A DNA stretch of 64,000 bases from Solen grandis (GCA_021229015.1 CM037792.1:3605136-3669135); one strand, 5' to 3'. Positions 25,701 to 35,604 are shown, numbered from the stretch's first letter. Translations and numbers: made by a program. The notes: a model not told the origin generated them from the sequence alone.

Positions 25701-28700
25701 TCTACATGATATCTCGGATGGGTTTGAAAATGGGTCATGTGGGGTCAAAATCTAGGTCACCAGGTCAAATCTTAGAAAAACCTTGTGAACACTCTAGAGG
25801 CCACAGTTTTAGCCCAATCTTCATGAAACTTGGTCAGGATGTTTGTCTACATAATATCTCGGATGGGTTTAAAAATGGGTCATGTGGGGTCAAAAACAAG
25901 GTCACCAGGTCAAATCTTAGAAAAACCTTGTGAACACTCTAGAGGCCACAGTTTTAACCCAATTTTCATGAAACTTGGTCAGGATGTTTGTCTACATAAT
26001 ATCTCGGATGAGTTTGAAATTGGGTCATGTTGGGTCAAAAACTAGGTCACCAGGTAAATTCAGGTAGAATCAAAATGTAGGCCACTTAGTCAAATGTTAG
26101 AAAAACACTTTAGATGCCAGATTTTTTGTCATTTTGCCTAACACAGCCATCTTAATCAGGTGAGCGACACAGGGCCATCTTGGCCCTCTTGTTTGTACAC
26201 TAGCACCTTCATTTCTCAAGAAATCATCTTCAAATTTTATGGCAATGTTAATTACCATAATTTCTTGGCCAAGTTCGATTATGGCTGATATTGGCCAATT
26301 AGGTCATCTTCAAACTTTATGACAATCTTTATAACTTTATGAGCTATGCCCCTTGTGATATTAAAAAATGCCAGATTTCACTTTTTTGCACTTTTTTAGA
26401 ATCTCTAGGCCAAAATTGATTATAGCTGATATTGGCCTATTATGTTAGGATTTATGCTTCTTCTAATGCTAAAAAATGTCAGATTTTACTTTGTTAGCGC
26501 TCTAGCATCTTCATTTCTTAATCAATCACTTTTAAAATTTCTGATAATGTTAATAGCCATAATCTCTAGGCCATGTTCAACTATGGCTGATATCAGGTAA
26601 TTAGGTCAGGAATTATTGCCCTGTAACTAATAAAAATGTCAGATTTCGCTGTTTACACTTTAGCAGCATTGTTTCATTTTGAAGTTTCACTGATAATGTT
26701 TATAGCCATAATCTCTCTGTCAAGTGTGACTTCAAATTTTCAAATTTTGACCACAGGTACTGTTTAGTTTGTGGAATTGAAATGATCTCATGGATTATGT
26801 ATTCAGTACGACTTTGCTATAATTTAATAAATTGTACAGGCAATTAAGGCAGTGAAGGCCATTTTGTTCTTAGCTCACCTGAGCACAACATGCTCAAGAT
26901 GAGCTTTTGTGTTCGTGCGTCGTGCATCATCAACGATTTAACTTGTTAACACTCTAGAGGCTATATTTTTAGCCCAATCTTCATGAAACTTGGTCAGAAT
27001 GTTTGTTTCTTGGACAAGCTCAAAATTGAGTCATGTGGGGTCAAAAAGTAGGTCATGAGGTCAAATCTTAGGAAAACCTTGTTAGCATTCTAGAGGCCAC
27101 ATTTTTGGCTCAATCTTCATGAAACTTTGTCTGAATGTTTGTTTTCATAAAATCTTGGACAAGTTTGAAGTTGGGTCATGTGGGGTCAAAAAGTTGGTCA
27201 TGAGGTTAAATCCATGTTAACACTCTAGAGGCCACATTTTTGGCCAAATATTCATGAAACTTGCTCGGAATGTGTGTTTCCATAAAATCTTGGACAAGTT
27301 TGAAGTTGGGTCATGTGGGGTCAAAAAGTAGGTCAAGATGAAATTTGCAACATATATTGCTCGTTTATATAAGGTGAACAAGGTGAATGATTCAGGGCAA
27401 TCATGACTCTCTTTTTTTACCTATTTTGTACATTATAAGGTATTTCCTGAAAAGTATGAAACTGACTTATTGTCCAAATACAATGGTACATGTACTTATA
27501 TATGTACTTCATGGTTTACCAAAGTAATAAAAATGTTGATACTCCAATGTGGGAGCACGTATCAAGTATCAGTAGACAACTTAACAAACAAAATAATTTA
27601 TGCTTCAAATATGTCATCTGTAGGTAGCTTAAACATGTTATTCTTAGAGTTGCCATTCCCCTACATTACACTGTTAAACAATGAATTAGAAATATTTAAA
27701 TAAAAAAAAACAAAAAACATATGTATCCTGTAAAAACAGATAAAATTTGACTAAACATGCTTCTAAGGGGATCCTTGTGATTACAACTAGCTACAAAACA
27801 TGTTTAGTAACAGCATGTTACCTCTATGTCTGTATGATAATTCATGTGTTTCTGTTCCACACACAGATTCCCCCAATGACATGACTGTCAATGCTGTATT
27901 GATGGCAGTTACAGGATACTTCATAGGAGGCGTGGCTAATCTTATCAGCGCAGCCATATCAGCTGATCTGGGTAGGTAACACATCAAAATGGTTTTATGT
28001 AGTTCTGTTTGTATTTTTTCACCAGTCCCTGTGGCCATGTGTTTAGATTAATCCAGCATGTAGCCAGGGAGTTGTGGGCTTGGTTTCTGGCCCTAGCATA
28101 TCAAAGACTTTAACCCTTTCCCTCATAGAGGACACCACGAAAAGACCTATGCGAACAGCATAAAACCAGATCAGCCTGTGAGTAATTCGCAGGCTGATCC
28201 GGTTTTATGCTGTTTGCTGCTCCTCAGTGGTCTGGAAATGAGGATTCTGTAATTAAATTTGGTAAGGTTTAACTGTGGTTTTCTGCCGATCAGGCTTTAT
28301 GTGGTACCTATTGATGGCGTCAGAATGAGTCTATATGAGGGAAAGGGTTAAAAATGGTGTAGGTATATCTTACTGGCTTTATTTATTTGAGTTTTCCTCT
28401 TTCATTCATGGTTAGATCAGCTGTTTACAATGGGTATAACAAAAAATGCAAACAAACCTAATGTGTGAAACGGTTCCATTTTTAATCATATAACTTATAT
28501 AAACTCCATATGACATTAAATTTGTTTTATTTTTACCGTCCCCTGTGGCTAAGTGGTTAGAGCATCTGTCTCGGGAGCAGGAGGTTGTGGGTTTGATCTC
28601 TTTTTCGCGAAATATTTAAGTCATAAAAAGGGGATGTACTGGTATAGCTTCCTTGCTTGGCCCTCAGCATATAAGGATACTGATAGTTCCAGGGTTGGTT

Positions 28701-31700
28701 AGCCTGTTGTCAGGATAATGTGACTGGGTGTGGTATCATGCTACATGTCTGCGTGGTATGATACTGCAATGTGGCAGCACTATGTCTTAATTAACATTCA
28801 AAGCCAACAACAAACAATAAATTACATTTAAATACTTGAAAAAATGGTATAGCTCCTTTGCTTGGCACTCAGCATATAAGGGTAGTTCCAGGACTGGGTG
28901 GCCCGGTGTCAGGATGATGTGACTGGGTGTGGTATCATGCAGCATGTCCACAGTGTGATATTGCAGTATGGCAGCACTATATTTGTCTCAAGTAGACATA
29001 CTGGTAGTCTGTCTCCAAATGACTGAAATATTGTTGACAGAATGTTAGGCCCAATAAACAAACAAACATTTAAATGCATAATCATTATTATCATATAAAA
29101 TAATAGCCTTCATGGTTTAAAGTACAATATTAGCTATATTTATGAATGAGAAGGAGATAAAAAGAGAATCGGGGAGAGAAATTGATCCAGTTACATGGTG
29201 TTGCTATATTAGATAATCAAACTTGGATGTTTCTGTAAACACTGGAAAGGACTATTGCATTTTGACACTTTGCTGCAAGCTAAGTCACTTTGAAAGACAT
29301 TTTAGTGGGACCTATTTTTAGCTCGACTATTCAAAGAACGTGAGAGCTATTGTAGTCGCCCTTGCGTTGGCGTTGGCGTTGCAGCTTTTGGTTAAAGTTT
29401 TGCATGCAAGTTACTATCAACCTTATATCTCAATAACCATTTACGGTATTGACTTGAAAGTTTATGAATATGTTCAGGGGCATCAGACAACCAAGGTAGA
29501 ATATGAGTTATGGCCCCTTTTTAACTTAGAAATTTTGGTAAAAGTTTTGCTTGCAATAGAAAATTTGGTAAAATTTTTGCATGCAAGCTTCTATCAGCCT
29601 TATATCTCAATAACCATTCATGGTATTGACTTGAAATTTTATGAATATGTTTAGGGGCATCAGACAATTTTGCATGCAAGGTATTTTAATGCTTATTTAT
29701 CAAAGTCAAGGCATGGGATTGATTTAAAACATCTTTAATATGTTTAGGGGCATCATACTATCAAGGAAGATAACACTTGATAGAATATATTACAAATTAT
29801 GGCCCCCTCTTAACTTACAAATTTTAATTAAAGTTTTGCATGCAAGGAACTTCATGCTTATATTCCAGTATCCAGGCATGGGTTTGATTTGAAACTTCTT
29901 TAATATATTCAATGGTATCATACTATAGTGGCAGATGGTTTTAGATTGTATATAATGCAGATTAGGGCCACTTTTTGACTTAGACTTTTTGACTTAAATT
30001 TTGCATGCAAGCAACTATCCAGCTTATATCTCAGATATTGTTTATTGTATTGACTAGAAAGTTTAGGAGTGTGTTCAGGGGCATAAGAAAACCAAGGAGG
30101 ATAACTCTTGGACTGAATTTTATACAAAATATGGCTCTTTTCTAGCTTGGAAACTTGGTTAAAGTTTTGCATGCACAGTTTTGTTATGCTTATGTCTCGA
30201 TAACTGGTCATAAAATTGATTTTAGACTTCATAAACCTATTTAGGGGTATTAAACTATCAAGGTATATCATTTTTGATTTTTATTTTATACAGAGTATAT
30301 AAAAGGCAAGAATTGAAAAAGATTTCTTTTGATTTACCAACAAGCATTTTGAATAGTTGAGTGTGCTGTCCTCTGACAGCTCTTGTTAGCTAATGGTTTC
30401 AAGCAAAATTGTTAGACAAGTTCTTGAAACTAATCATTTTAAAAAGTGGTTCATGAATTACAGCCCTCTGTCAAAAAAGGCCATTTGTTTCATGCTTAGT
30501 TCTGTTCATATTTTTTTCTCCCAAATCATCAGAGCAAGCACCCTTATTGCTGCTTTTATGTCAATAGATTAAAAATTAGAATAATTTTTATTTTGATTTT
30601 GAATATGGTATTATGATCACACATTGCATATAAAGCCAGCAAGTCAGTTTAGTCAGTTATATTTCTATATAAAACTTAACGGGTAGTCACATATTGCAGG
30701 AGATTGCTTTAAACAGGGACAAGGAGATAATGATAATGGCAGCTGGTTCCTAGATCATTATTATGTTGCATATGTTTGTGCAGGAAAGCAGGGTCCAGTG
30801 CAGGGTAACAAAGAGGCCCTGGCCACAGTGACAGGGATTGTAGATGGGACAGGGAGTGTAGGAGCAGCCCTCGGACAGGTGGGTACATGCACAGACCATC
30901 ATTGATGTCTCTTTAACCCTTTCCCGCATATAGACTCATTTTGATGCACTCAATAGGTACCACGTAAAGCCTGATCTGCAGAAAACCACAGTTAAAGCTT
31001 ACCAAATTTAATTACAAAATCCTCATTTCCAGACCACTGAGGAGCAGCGAACAGCATTAAACCTGATCAGCCTGGGAGTTACTCGCAGGCTGATCTGGTT
31101 TTATGCTGTTCGCATAGGTCTTTTCATGGTGTCCTCTATGAGGGAAAGGGTTAAAACTTATCATTCTATGAATATTTCAGTGACTTTAAATATATCTTAT
31201 TCTAACATGATAAAAAAAATGCTATATAAACATAGAAGGCTTGTAGTGTATGTTATTTTCCGATATATGCAAGGTTGAAAAATAGCATGTATTATGATAT
31301 CTAAAGTAAAGTATAATTAAATAAACTGACACATATATATCCATTCGAAAACTTTGCTGTTTAGTAAATGTGTAAGAATGGAAATGGAAGTTTGTATTGT
31401 GTGATATATCACAGAATGATGCATGGTTTTGTGTTCAGGTGCTTTGTAATTAATCACTTAGGCCTACTACCTCTGTGATTTGACTACTGCATTCTGAATT
31501 TAACACTGTATTATTCTGTGATATATAGCTCTCAAAACGAAACTCTTTTTCCTAAATACAAAGGGAATAACTACCAGGCCCCTCGAAAATAAATATGGTA
31601 CTTAAGTATTATTTTCACAATTATGCTCAAACTATGCCCATTAGTTTTAATAGGGATTTGAGTATGATACATGTTCTCAAATTTGAGCCTGAGACGTACT

Positions 31701-33191
31701 TAAGTATTTTCAAAAATAGGGGGCCAGACTTTATTGGGATATGTATACATAAGTTCATTTATAAGAAAATGATTATTTTAAATTTTAGAATCCCTAGTTT
31801 GAGACCTTATATTTCTTTAAGACAATAAAATAGGCTCTAGAATATAACTTTTTATTAAAATTCCGACCCAGGCTTTTGTTTCATGAAATATCTCAAATTG
31901 ACACCATACTAAAAAATCTCAAAATTTTGTCTCCTTACAATTAAGAAAAGTTTCTAGTTACTGCAATTTACTTCATATTTAAGGAATAATGCTAATAAAA
32001 ACATGTATATAACATTTCTTTTCCCCAGGTCATTTTATTGAGAAATTCTAGAAATTTTCAGCTGAGGAAAATCACAATTTCTGATATGCAGACCTTGTTA
32101 TTTTTCCAAGGTGCTGAAAAGGAGGGCTACGCTTCATTTATGCATGTTATGATGCATAGCTTCACTCTTTCCCAACCCTGCTATAAGCAGGGGTTTACAT
32201 CGCTTTTAGTGATAGCTCTTGTCAAAAATAACACAATCTATACTGTCCTCATAAACATACATAATTTGACTGTCTGAACTTATGAGGTTTCACATTACAT
32301 AAAACATTATTTTGAATATTAAAACATACATTAATCTGGTCATCTAACAGTTTTTTGCCTTTTTCCCTTTCAGATTCTGGTACCACTCCTGCAGGAAGGA
32401 ATAGGTTGGCATTCTGTGTTTTATCTTTTTATGATCATGGTAAGTATGGGAATACATACTATATGATAGTCATTCTCACATAATAGAATTCAGTTTATTT
32501 TCCTAAAAAATTTTGACTATAAAACTATTATTTTGTATTCTCAAATAAAAGACGATTATTCATATAGGTGAGGAATACAGTTGTCATGCTATGGAAGCAG
32601 CTGTTTTGATATTTTATTGCAAACAATATCAGTTGAGGAAGTAAACTCTGGAATTCATTACATGTAAATGTAATTATGGTTTTATCTTTATATTGAGGAT
32701 AAACTCACCACTTCATTTTGTGACGACTCTACTGAAACATGCATGTTATTCCTGTCCAATCCTGTCAGTTCTGTCTCACTTATTAGATAATTGTTTTGAA
32801 CTATACTACTATCAGGAGTATATTATCTAACGGAAAGGTTTTTTTTATCCCCTTCTTCACAAAGTATCATTGTGGGGCTATTCAGTAATCCCGCATTGTC
32901 ACAGCCATGGCACTTTAAATCTCAGTCAATAACATTAGACATTTATTGAATGATTCTAATACAGTCTAAGATATTATGCTTCTTTTTTATTTCCAGACTG
33001 TGTTAACAATTTTCTGTATCCTTCCGCTGTTTGTGAAAGAGGTGCCACTATTTATACGCGACATTAAGATGTGCGTTGGGCGACTGAAGTACAACTGGTA
33101 TTGTGGGCTTCACACAGCAAAAACACAACGGCCAGGCCACTCCGTGAACAGCCAGGACAGTGACAATGATGAGGGTCCCTTTGAGCAATGA
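10627..33191 (+). CDS. SLC37A3: SLC37A3-like sugar-phosphate exchanger, spliced, 5' coding exon not found
   Basis: Multi-pass transporter of the SLC37 branch of the major facilitator superfamily. Sixteen exons join in phase with GT-AG borders: 10627-10738, 11794-11886, 14165-14196, 15198-15249, 17081-17226, 17545-17641, 18140-18224, 18547-18666, 19536-19648, 20027-20168, 21295-21320, 24088-24163, 27867-27971, 30784-30878, 32374-32439, 32997-33191 (TGA). They encode about 517 residues; vertebrate SLC37A3 is about 490. Visible family motifs include RKTFSNVK, GNWFGK, GLWSACASVGN, SIWYDVGGIIGG and ALATVTGIVDGTGS, and the last is closer to SLC37A3 than to SLC37A1/2/4. A charged cytosolic loop (exons 18547 and 19536) separates the two six-helix halves. 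In mammals SLC37A3 is lysosomal and works with ATRAID; its natural substrate is unsettled. The initiator Met and roughly the first 25 residues are missing, because the first exon was not recognised upstream. Confidence 0.93.
10940..11330 (+). repeat. Tandem-core interspersed repeat fragment
   Basis: Contains two diverged units with cttgaaacttcacaggtgga (11041) and cttgaaacttcatagataaa (11195), and the tctgtgtgtctgtcacactt leader. Lies in the intron after exon A. Confidence 0.45.
11794..11886 (+). CDS. SLC37A3: SLC37A3 exon B
   Basis: Thirty-one codons, phase 0 on both sides, acceptor ctacag, donor GTG|gtatga. It encodes the luminal loop and the start of helix 2 (YLGILDAVFMISYAV). Confidence 0.92.
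12200..14115 (+). mobile_element. Family A element A1, interrupted by A2
   Basis: Starts TTAGCTCGCCTGAGCAC with the self-complementary partner TGCTCATGGTGAGC, then a core with a 160-bp-type unit (aggcctagagcttagatatt). It resumes after A2 at 13993 and ends CAGGTGAGCGATTCTGG then GGCCATCATGGCCCTCTTGTT at about 14115. A 32-bp tandem duplication (ggggagtctttaaaagatc) lies at 12760-12815. Confidence 0.75.
12980..13992 (+). mobile_element. Family A element A2, nested in A1
   Basis: Complete: TAGCTCACCAGAGCAC start, GTGCTCAAGGCGAGC hairpin partner, a cgtccggcgtgcgtcgtccg leader, about 2.5 units of a 320-bp core (aacaacatctcctctgaaac), and end CAGGTGAGCGATTTAGGGCC...CTCTTGTT. The sequence flanking it matches an uninterrupted relative at 26750-26815, giving the pre-insertion site. 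Confidence 0.8.
14165..14196 (+). CDS. SLC37A3: SLC37A3 exon C, 32-nt microexon
   Basis: Very short exon, acceptor tttctag, donor AG|gtgaga. It encodes GLYISGIIGD plus the first two bases of an Arg codon, matching the conserved end of helix 2 and the GDR loop. Confidence 0.88.
14411..15010 (+). mobile_element. Family A element A3, 3'-truncated
   Basis: TTTTTAGCTCACCTGAGCAT start with hairpin partner, then 320-bp-type core units. The usual CAGGTGAGCG...CTCTTGTT end is absent. Confidence 0.7.
15198..15249 (+). CDS. SLC37A3: SLC37A3 exon D
   Basis: Completes the Arg codon and encodes FELRKVLSIGMCSTGIV of helix 3. Acceptor atttcag, donor GTG|gtgagt. A tRNA-like SINE begins about 80 bases downstream. 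Confidence 0.9.
15330..15433 (+). repeat. tRNA-derived SINE head
   Basis: Pol III-like A box TGGTTGAGAGGGT (15338-15350) and B box GGTTCGAGTTC (15393-15403). A closely related head starts at 45781. The body is lost: the sequence passes directly into a family B element. Confidence 0.7.
15434..16696 (+). mobile_element. Family B element B1, 5'-truncated
   Basis: Begins inside the GTTGGCGTTGCAGCTTTTGG leader. It has about seven diverged units around GTTAAAGTTTTGCATGCAAG and ends GAATAGTCGAGCATGCTG, CTGTCCTCTGACAG hairpin, CTCTTGTT. Confidence 0.78.
17081..17226 (+). CDS. SLC37A3: SLC37A3 exon E
   Basis: Encodes helices 3-4 with NGLLQSSGWPTVVALMGNW, the family hallmark. Acceptor caattag, donor TCTAG|gtcagt. 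Confidence 0.94.
17297..17510 (+). repeat. GATCAG repeat family, copy 1
   Basis: Shares gctcatacaattttgtagct and tacatgaatattcat with 59100-59250 and partly with 56100-56250. Ends AAAGGGTTAA. Possibly a TTAA-type MITE. Confidence 0.55.
17545..17641 (+). CDS. SLC37A3: SLC37A3 exon F
   Basis: Encodes RGFVLGLWSACASVGNIIGA of helix 5 and the following loop. Acceptor gtttcag, donor GAT|gtaagt. Confidence 0.94.
18140..18224 (+). CDS. SLC37A3: SLC37A3 exon G
   Basis: Encodes helix 6 (FAFLVTSTVIFAGGIVNFF) and the entry to the central loop. Acceptor gttccag, donor CTAG|gtaaga. Confidence 0.92.
18547..18666 (+). CDS. SLC37A3: SLC37A3 exon H, acidic central loop
   Basis: Forty codons rich in Asp, Glu, Gly and Pro, with no hydrophobic segment. 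This is the variable cytosolic loop between the two halves of the transporter. Acceptor acgcag, donor TCAG|gtactg. It ends in NDS, which joins EPLLG of the next exon. Confidence 0.87.
18827..19068 (+). mobile_element. TTAA hairpin MITE, copy 2
   Basis: About 242 bp. Termini TTAACCC...TCCTCATAGAGG and TATGAGGGAAAGGGTTAA form an inverted repeat of about 18 bp. The ends start CCC inside TTAA, as expected of piggyBac-type MITEs. Positions 18868-18934 form a 67-nt palindrome (33-bp arms, one mismatch, one-base centre). Other copies lie at 8739, 28110, 30913, 56253 and 61303. Confidence 0.9.
19069..19195 (+). repeat. Third-type element fragment with CTCTTGTTT end
   Basis: Short stretch ending GGCATCTGCATGCGGTT then CTCTTGTTT (to about 19193). 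It resembles the end at 46440-46475 (GGCAGCCGCATGCAGTC, CTCTTGTTT). It directly follows MITE copy 2. Confidence 0.45.
19536..19648 (+). CDS. SLC37A3: SLC37A3 exon I
   Basis: Starts with EPLLG and ends with LLLPGVIL, the start of helix 7. Acceptor ctttcag, donor CTG|gtgagt. The junction with exon H makes an acidic dileucine sequence, DSEPLL. Confidence 0.92.
20027..20168 (+). CDS. SLC37A3: SLC37A3 exon J
   Basis: Encodes KLVNYSFFFWLPYYL (helix 7) and the SIWYDVGGIIG signature before helix 8. Acceptor atttcag, donor ATTG|gtaagt. Confidence 0.95.
20470..20890 (+). repeat. Tandem-core repeat fragment
   Basis: Two units of roughly 140-170 bp share gcaggattttcaaataattt and agggtccctagctcgggtca types of sequence. 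Lies in the intron between exons J and K. Confidence 0.45.
20895..21080 (+). repeat. Family B fragment
   Basis: One core unit (gtaaaagttttacatgcaac ... ttattgccccttttgaactt) without either terminus. Confidence 0.6.
21295..21320 (+). CDS. SLC37A3: SLC37A3 exon K, 26-nt microexon
   Basis: The smallest exon seen, encoding GGTIAGVIS in helix 8, with acceptor catttcag and donor TCA|gtaagt. Its length is not a multiple of three, so skipping it would shift the frame. Confidence 0.9.
21494..23124 (+). mobile_element. Family B element B2, complete
   Basis: TTTTAGCTCGACTATTCG start with a partially self-complementary AATATGAGAGCT, then GGCGTTGGCGTTGCAGC leader. About nine diverged 150-160-bp units with GTTAAAGTTTTGCATGCAAG and TATGGCCCCTTTTTAACTTA follow. 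It ends GAATAGTCGAGCGTGCTG, hairpin CTGTCCTCTGACAG, CTCTTGTT. Lies in the intron between the 26-nt exon K and exon L. Confidence 0.85.
23530..23930 (+). repeat. Tandem-core repeat fragment
   Basis: Hairpin-like start (cacctgctgtaagcagaggt) and a tctgtctttccgtccatctg leader are followed by a core with ggggtcacttggttaaaggt. No clear 3' end. Confidence 0.45.
24088..24163 (+). CDS. SLC37A3: SLC37A3 exon L
   Basis: Encodes DCFGKRS, the basic loop after helix 8, then helix 9 (IVVVPMLVLSIPALFLYS). Acceptor gttacag, donor GCA|gtaagt. Confidence 0.92.
24178..26870 (+). mobile_element. Family C element split by family A element A4
   Basis: Start ACCCTGCACAACGAAGTTGT contains a small stem, followed by (GT)n and (CTGT)n leader and a 160-bp unit (agcatcttcatttcttaaac ... 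ctatgccccttttaatatta). The same unit series resumes at 26195 after A4 and decays toward 26870. Confidence 0.6.
24421..26194 (+). mobile_element. Family A element A4, nested, with two tandem arrays
   Basis: TTTTTAGCTCACCTGAGCAC start, hairpin partner GTGTGCTCAGGATGAGC, and end CAGGTGAGCGACACAGGG...CTCTTGTT. The core has about four units of 160 bp (24522-25150), then about six units of 145 bp (25176-26050). The 145-bp units carry ggtcaccaggtcaaatctta and are nearly identical. The open frames across the second array are a repeat artefact. Confidence 0.82.
26871..27413 (+). mobile_element. Family A element A5
   Basis: TTAGCTCACCTGAGCAC start with TGCTCAAGATGAGC, about three units of the 145-bp-type core, and a degraded end (GGTGAATGATTCAGGGC...CTCTTTTTT). 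Confidence 0.7.
27867..27971 (+). CDS. SLC37A3: SLC37A3 exon M
   Basis: Encodes helix 10 with GYFIGGVANLISAAISADL, matching the SAISADL signature of the family. Acceptor cacacag, donor CTGG|gtaggt. Confidence 0.94.
28110..28351 (+). mobile_element. TTAA hairpin MITE, copy 3
   Basis: Intact termini TTAACCCTTTCCCTCATAG and GAGGGAAAGGGTTAA. The hairpin arms carry a few compensated and uncompensated changes. Confidence 0.88.
28530..29080 (+). repeat. tRNA-derived SINE cluster
   Basis: A box TGGCTAAGTGG (28546-28556) and B box GGGTTTGATCTC (28589-28600). The body has ggtatcatgctacatgtctg, and the body is repeated from about 28850. The 3' part (ctgaaatattgttgacagaa, then aataaacaaacaaacattta) is of the mollusc SINE type. 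Confidence 0.65.
29316..30387 (+). mobile_element. Family B element B3
   Basis: TTTTTAGCTCGACTATTC start, GTTGGCGTTGCAGC leader, about six core units, and end GAATAGTTGAGTGTGCTG, CTGTCCTCTGACAG, CTCTTGTT. Lies between exons M and N. Confidence 0.82.
30784..30878 (+). CDS. SLC37A3: SLC37A3 exon N
   Basis: Encodes EALATVTGIVDGTGSVGAAL, the most diagnostic stretch for SLC37A3. Acceptor tgtgcag, donor CAG|gtgggt. Confidence 0.95.
30913..31154 (-). mobile_element. TTAA hairpin MITE, copy 4 (inverted)
   Basis: TTAACCCTTTCCCGCATATAG at the left and GAGGGAAAGGGTTAA at the right, in reverse orientation to copies 1-3. It starts 34 bp after the donor of exon N. Confidence 0.88.
32374..32439 (+). CDS. 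SLC37A3: SLC37A3 exon O
   Basis: Twenty-two codons, phase 0. It encodes ILVPLLQEGIGWHSVFYLF, leading into helix 12. Acceptor ctttcag, donor ATG|gtaagt. Confidence 0.93.
32997..33191 (+). CDS. SLC37A3: SLC37A3 terminal exon P
   Basis: Encodes helix 12 (TVLTIFCILPLFVKEVPL) followed by a roughly 43-residue hydrophilic C-terminal tail ending in Gln before TGA. The tail is longer than in mammalian SLC37A3 and has an acidic end with no KKXX retrieval signal. Confidence 0.93.
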   Translation, partial: TVLTIFCILPLFVKEVPLFIRDIKMCVGRLKYNWYCGLHTAKTQRPGHSVNSQDSDNDEGPFEQ

Positions 33192-35585
33192 CAATTAGTC
33201 AATCTTAGGGATTTATATGGTTCAGACTGATTTGATTAAGCATCCCTTTGATGACTAGAACTCTTTCCAGGCACATTTTGACACTTGAACCAGCCACTGT
33301 CCTGAAATATATTTGACTCTTCTTTGTTTCTACTTTGCCAAACTTAAGTCATCTAGAAAGATGTTCATTTTGATTAGCTTTGATTTGATATCAGCTTGCT
33401 ATTGAAAGTTCCTTACAAATATTCAGCTGTTATAGAGCTTGGCTTGCTTTAAAGGGAATCAAGATTGATTGAGTAGTTCTCAAATGAAATTGTTGTATGC
33501 TGTAAGTTTTAAATAGTTAGATTATCAACAAACATAATGAAACCAACAAACATAATGAAACCTGACTAGTTCATATTGCTGACTAATCAGGTTTTGTTCT
33601 GGTTGTAATATTTTAATATCATCATGATGTCTTCCATGAACGGTTATTGTATTGGTAAAATGTTGTACATAGCTGGATGTGCACAAGGCATTTGGTGATT
33701 CATTGTGTTTTATTATATATGGTTTACATTATGACCTTTTAAGAAAATACTTTATTTTAGAAAAAAATGCAAAATATTTTAATATCATAACATTTTTAAC
33801 TTTTACTTTTGCAAACTTGGCAAAAATTATTTTTTTATCATAGTAAACTTTGATTTTTTAACTCTTTCATTTTATTTTCTGTTGCTGTTGTAAGCTTTAT
33901 CTTTAGATGTGAAGGTTTTAGACATTTTGTTTATACTATTGATTAATACAGTTTTAAGAAACACATTTTATAATAATGTAAGCACAGCATATTTGTTTCT
34001 TTCAGAGATAATGTTAGTGAATGTTGTTTTCTTTCAATTACATGTATGAGAATTGAGAAACACTATTTTTTTTTTTTTTTTTATTTATTTATTTATTTGT
34101 TGTTGTTTTTTTTGAGAATTTTGTTTTTTGACATTTATTTCTTTCATCACCCCACTGCAAGAATTTTCATATATATATTATAGCCAATTCAAGACCTCTC
34201 CCACCCACCCTATGTTAAAAGGCAAGTCATTCCACCCTTATCTTGTGGGTTTATTTTTCTTTATATACAAATCATTTATATTGAATATTAGCCAGATATA
34301 CTTTGCTCATTAGGCTAAAATCAAGCATCAGTAACATTAGTTTTCACAGATTCCGATGATAATCATTTCTCATGTACATTGAATTATTCGACATGAGTGG
34401 GATCCAGCTTAATACCTTTTAAAATTTGATTTCATATTGAATCTCCCCCACCCACTCCCCATCTTAATCTTAAAGCAGGTCACTGTTTTAATGTTTACAT
34501 TGCACCTGAGGAAAAAGAGTTTTCAAGATGGTTTGTGATACAAATTTTTCTTTGCAACAATATTCTACAAGATTAAGTAGACGATCTATGTAATTGTCTG
34601 GCACATGAACACTTACTCTCATACCTTCAAACAAAAACATGAAAAAAAAAAACATGTTGCTTTCCCACATTTAATGAACTACTTAGATATATTCATTTCA
34701 TAACTGAAAACCACCCACCATGTTTTTTGTGTTGCTATGTGAGGCATAGTTCCTCATACTTTGAAACTCATTTTGCAGCATACTGATGCTTAGATATACC
34801 CATTATGTAAGGGAAAAATACATTTTAACTCTTGGAACTCTGTCTCTACAATTCACCCGAAATTTCTTTTATTAGACAGTATATATTTGGTATTCATGAA
34901 TTTTTTAAAATTTTTTTTTTTTTTTTTTTTTATTTTTATTTCTTACTAAATAGATTGACATGTAATAATCTAGTGCTCATAAAAAGCAAACATATTCCTG
35001 CTTTATTCAGAAATAGAGTGCAATAAGATTCAAATGTGTTGATATATGAAATATATTCTCTGATGTTTGTGGCTGTTATTTGTGTGTATATAAGCTTAAT
35101 TCACCTGTGATAAGATGATATATCATGTATTGCAGAATTCTTATAAAGGTTTTTTAAAACCTGTTGATCATTCATGCTTCATCAGCTTGGTGTTCATCGT
35201 AAATGAGACCGAAAGAAACTCTCAGTCTAGTCATTATGTGGAACCAAACCTTAATCCATACGGTAACTGGGTTTTTGTGGGATGAAGGCTTTAGATATTG
35301 GTTGAAACAGTAGATTTTAAGGTCAGTCTGTAGGTTAAAGGTTGATTTTTTTATATGCAGTGCAAGATTTGATGATAATTGAAATGTATTGAGTGTTCTC
35401 ATATTTCCTTTATATTAAGATTTTCTTAATGTGAATGAGATTAAGATTGTGATAATGACACTGACATACTGCTGTTGAGCAGTTTGCCAAGTCAGCTTAT
35501 TTATCTTATTCTTTATTTTTTCATTCCTGTAAAGATAGCCATATATTAATAATATATAAAATAAAAACAGAAAACTCTTGTTTAT
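33192..35585 (+). other. Probable 3' UTR of the SLC37A3-like gene
   Basis: AT-rich, non-coding, with T-rich tracts (34066-34082, 34911-34932) and no recognised transposon over most of its length. The extent is inferred: the first good AATAAA after the stop is at 35560-35565, followed by a T/GT-rich stretch. A 19-bp tandem duplication (caacaaacataatgaaac) sits at about 33528-33563. Confidence 0.5.
35560..35565 (+). promoter_or_regulatory. Candidate polyadenylation signal AATAAA (SLC37A3-like gene)
   Basis: Canonical hexamer with cttgtttatgttttgtt downstream as a possible GU-rich element. The 2.4-kb distance from the stop makes the assignment tentative. Confidence 0.45.
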
Positions 35586-35604
35586 GTTTTGTTCTCATCA
35601 ATTT

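Noticed and set aside
25251..26045. Overlapping plus-strand frames of 71-119 codons with a repeating 48-residue pattern
   Set aside because: They are translations of the 145-bp tandem core of element A4. The frame shifts with each unit and the sequence is a transposon core.
24522..26050. CRISPR-like regular repeats
   Set aside because: The units are contiguous long monomers without unique spacers, in a eukaryotic intron.
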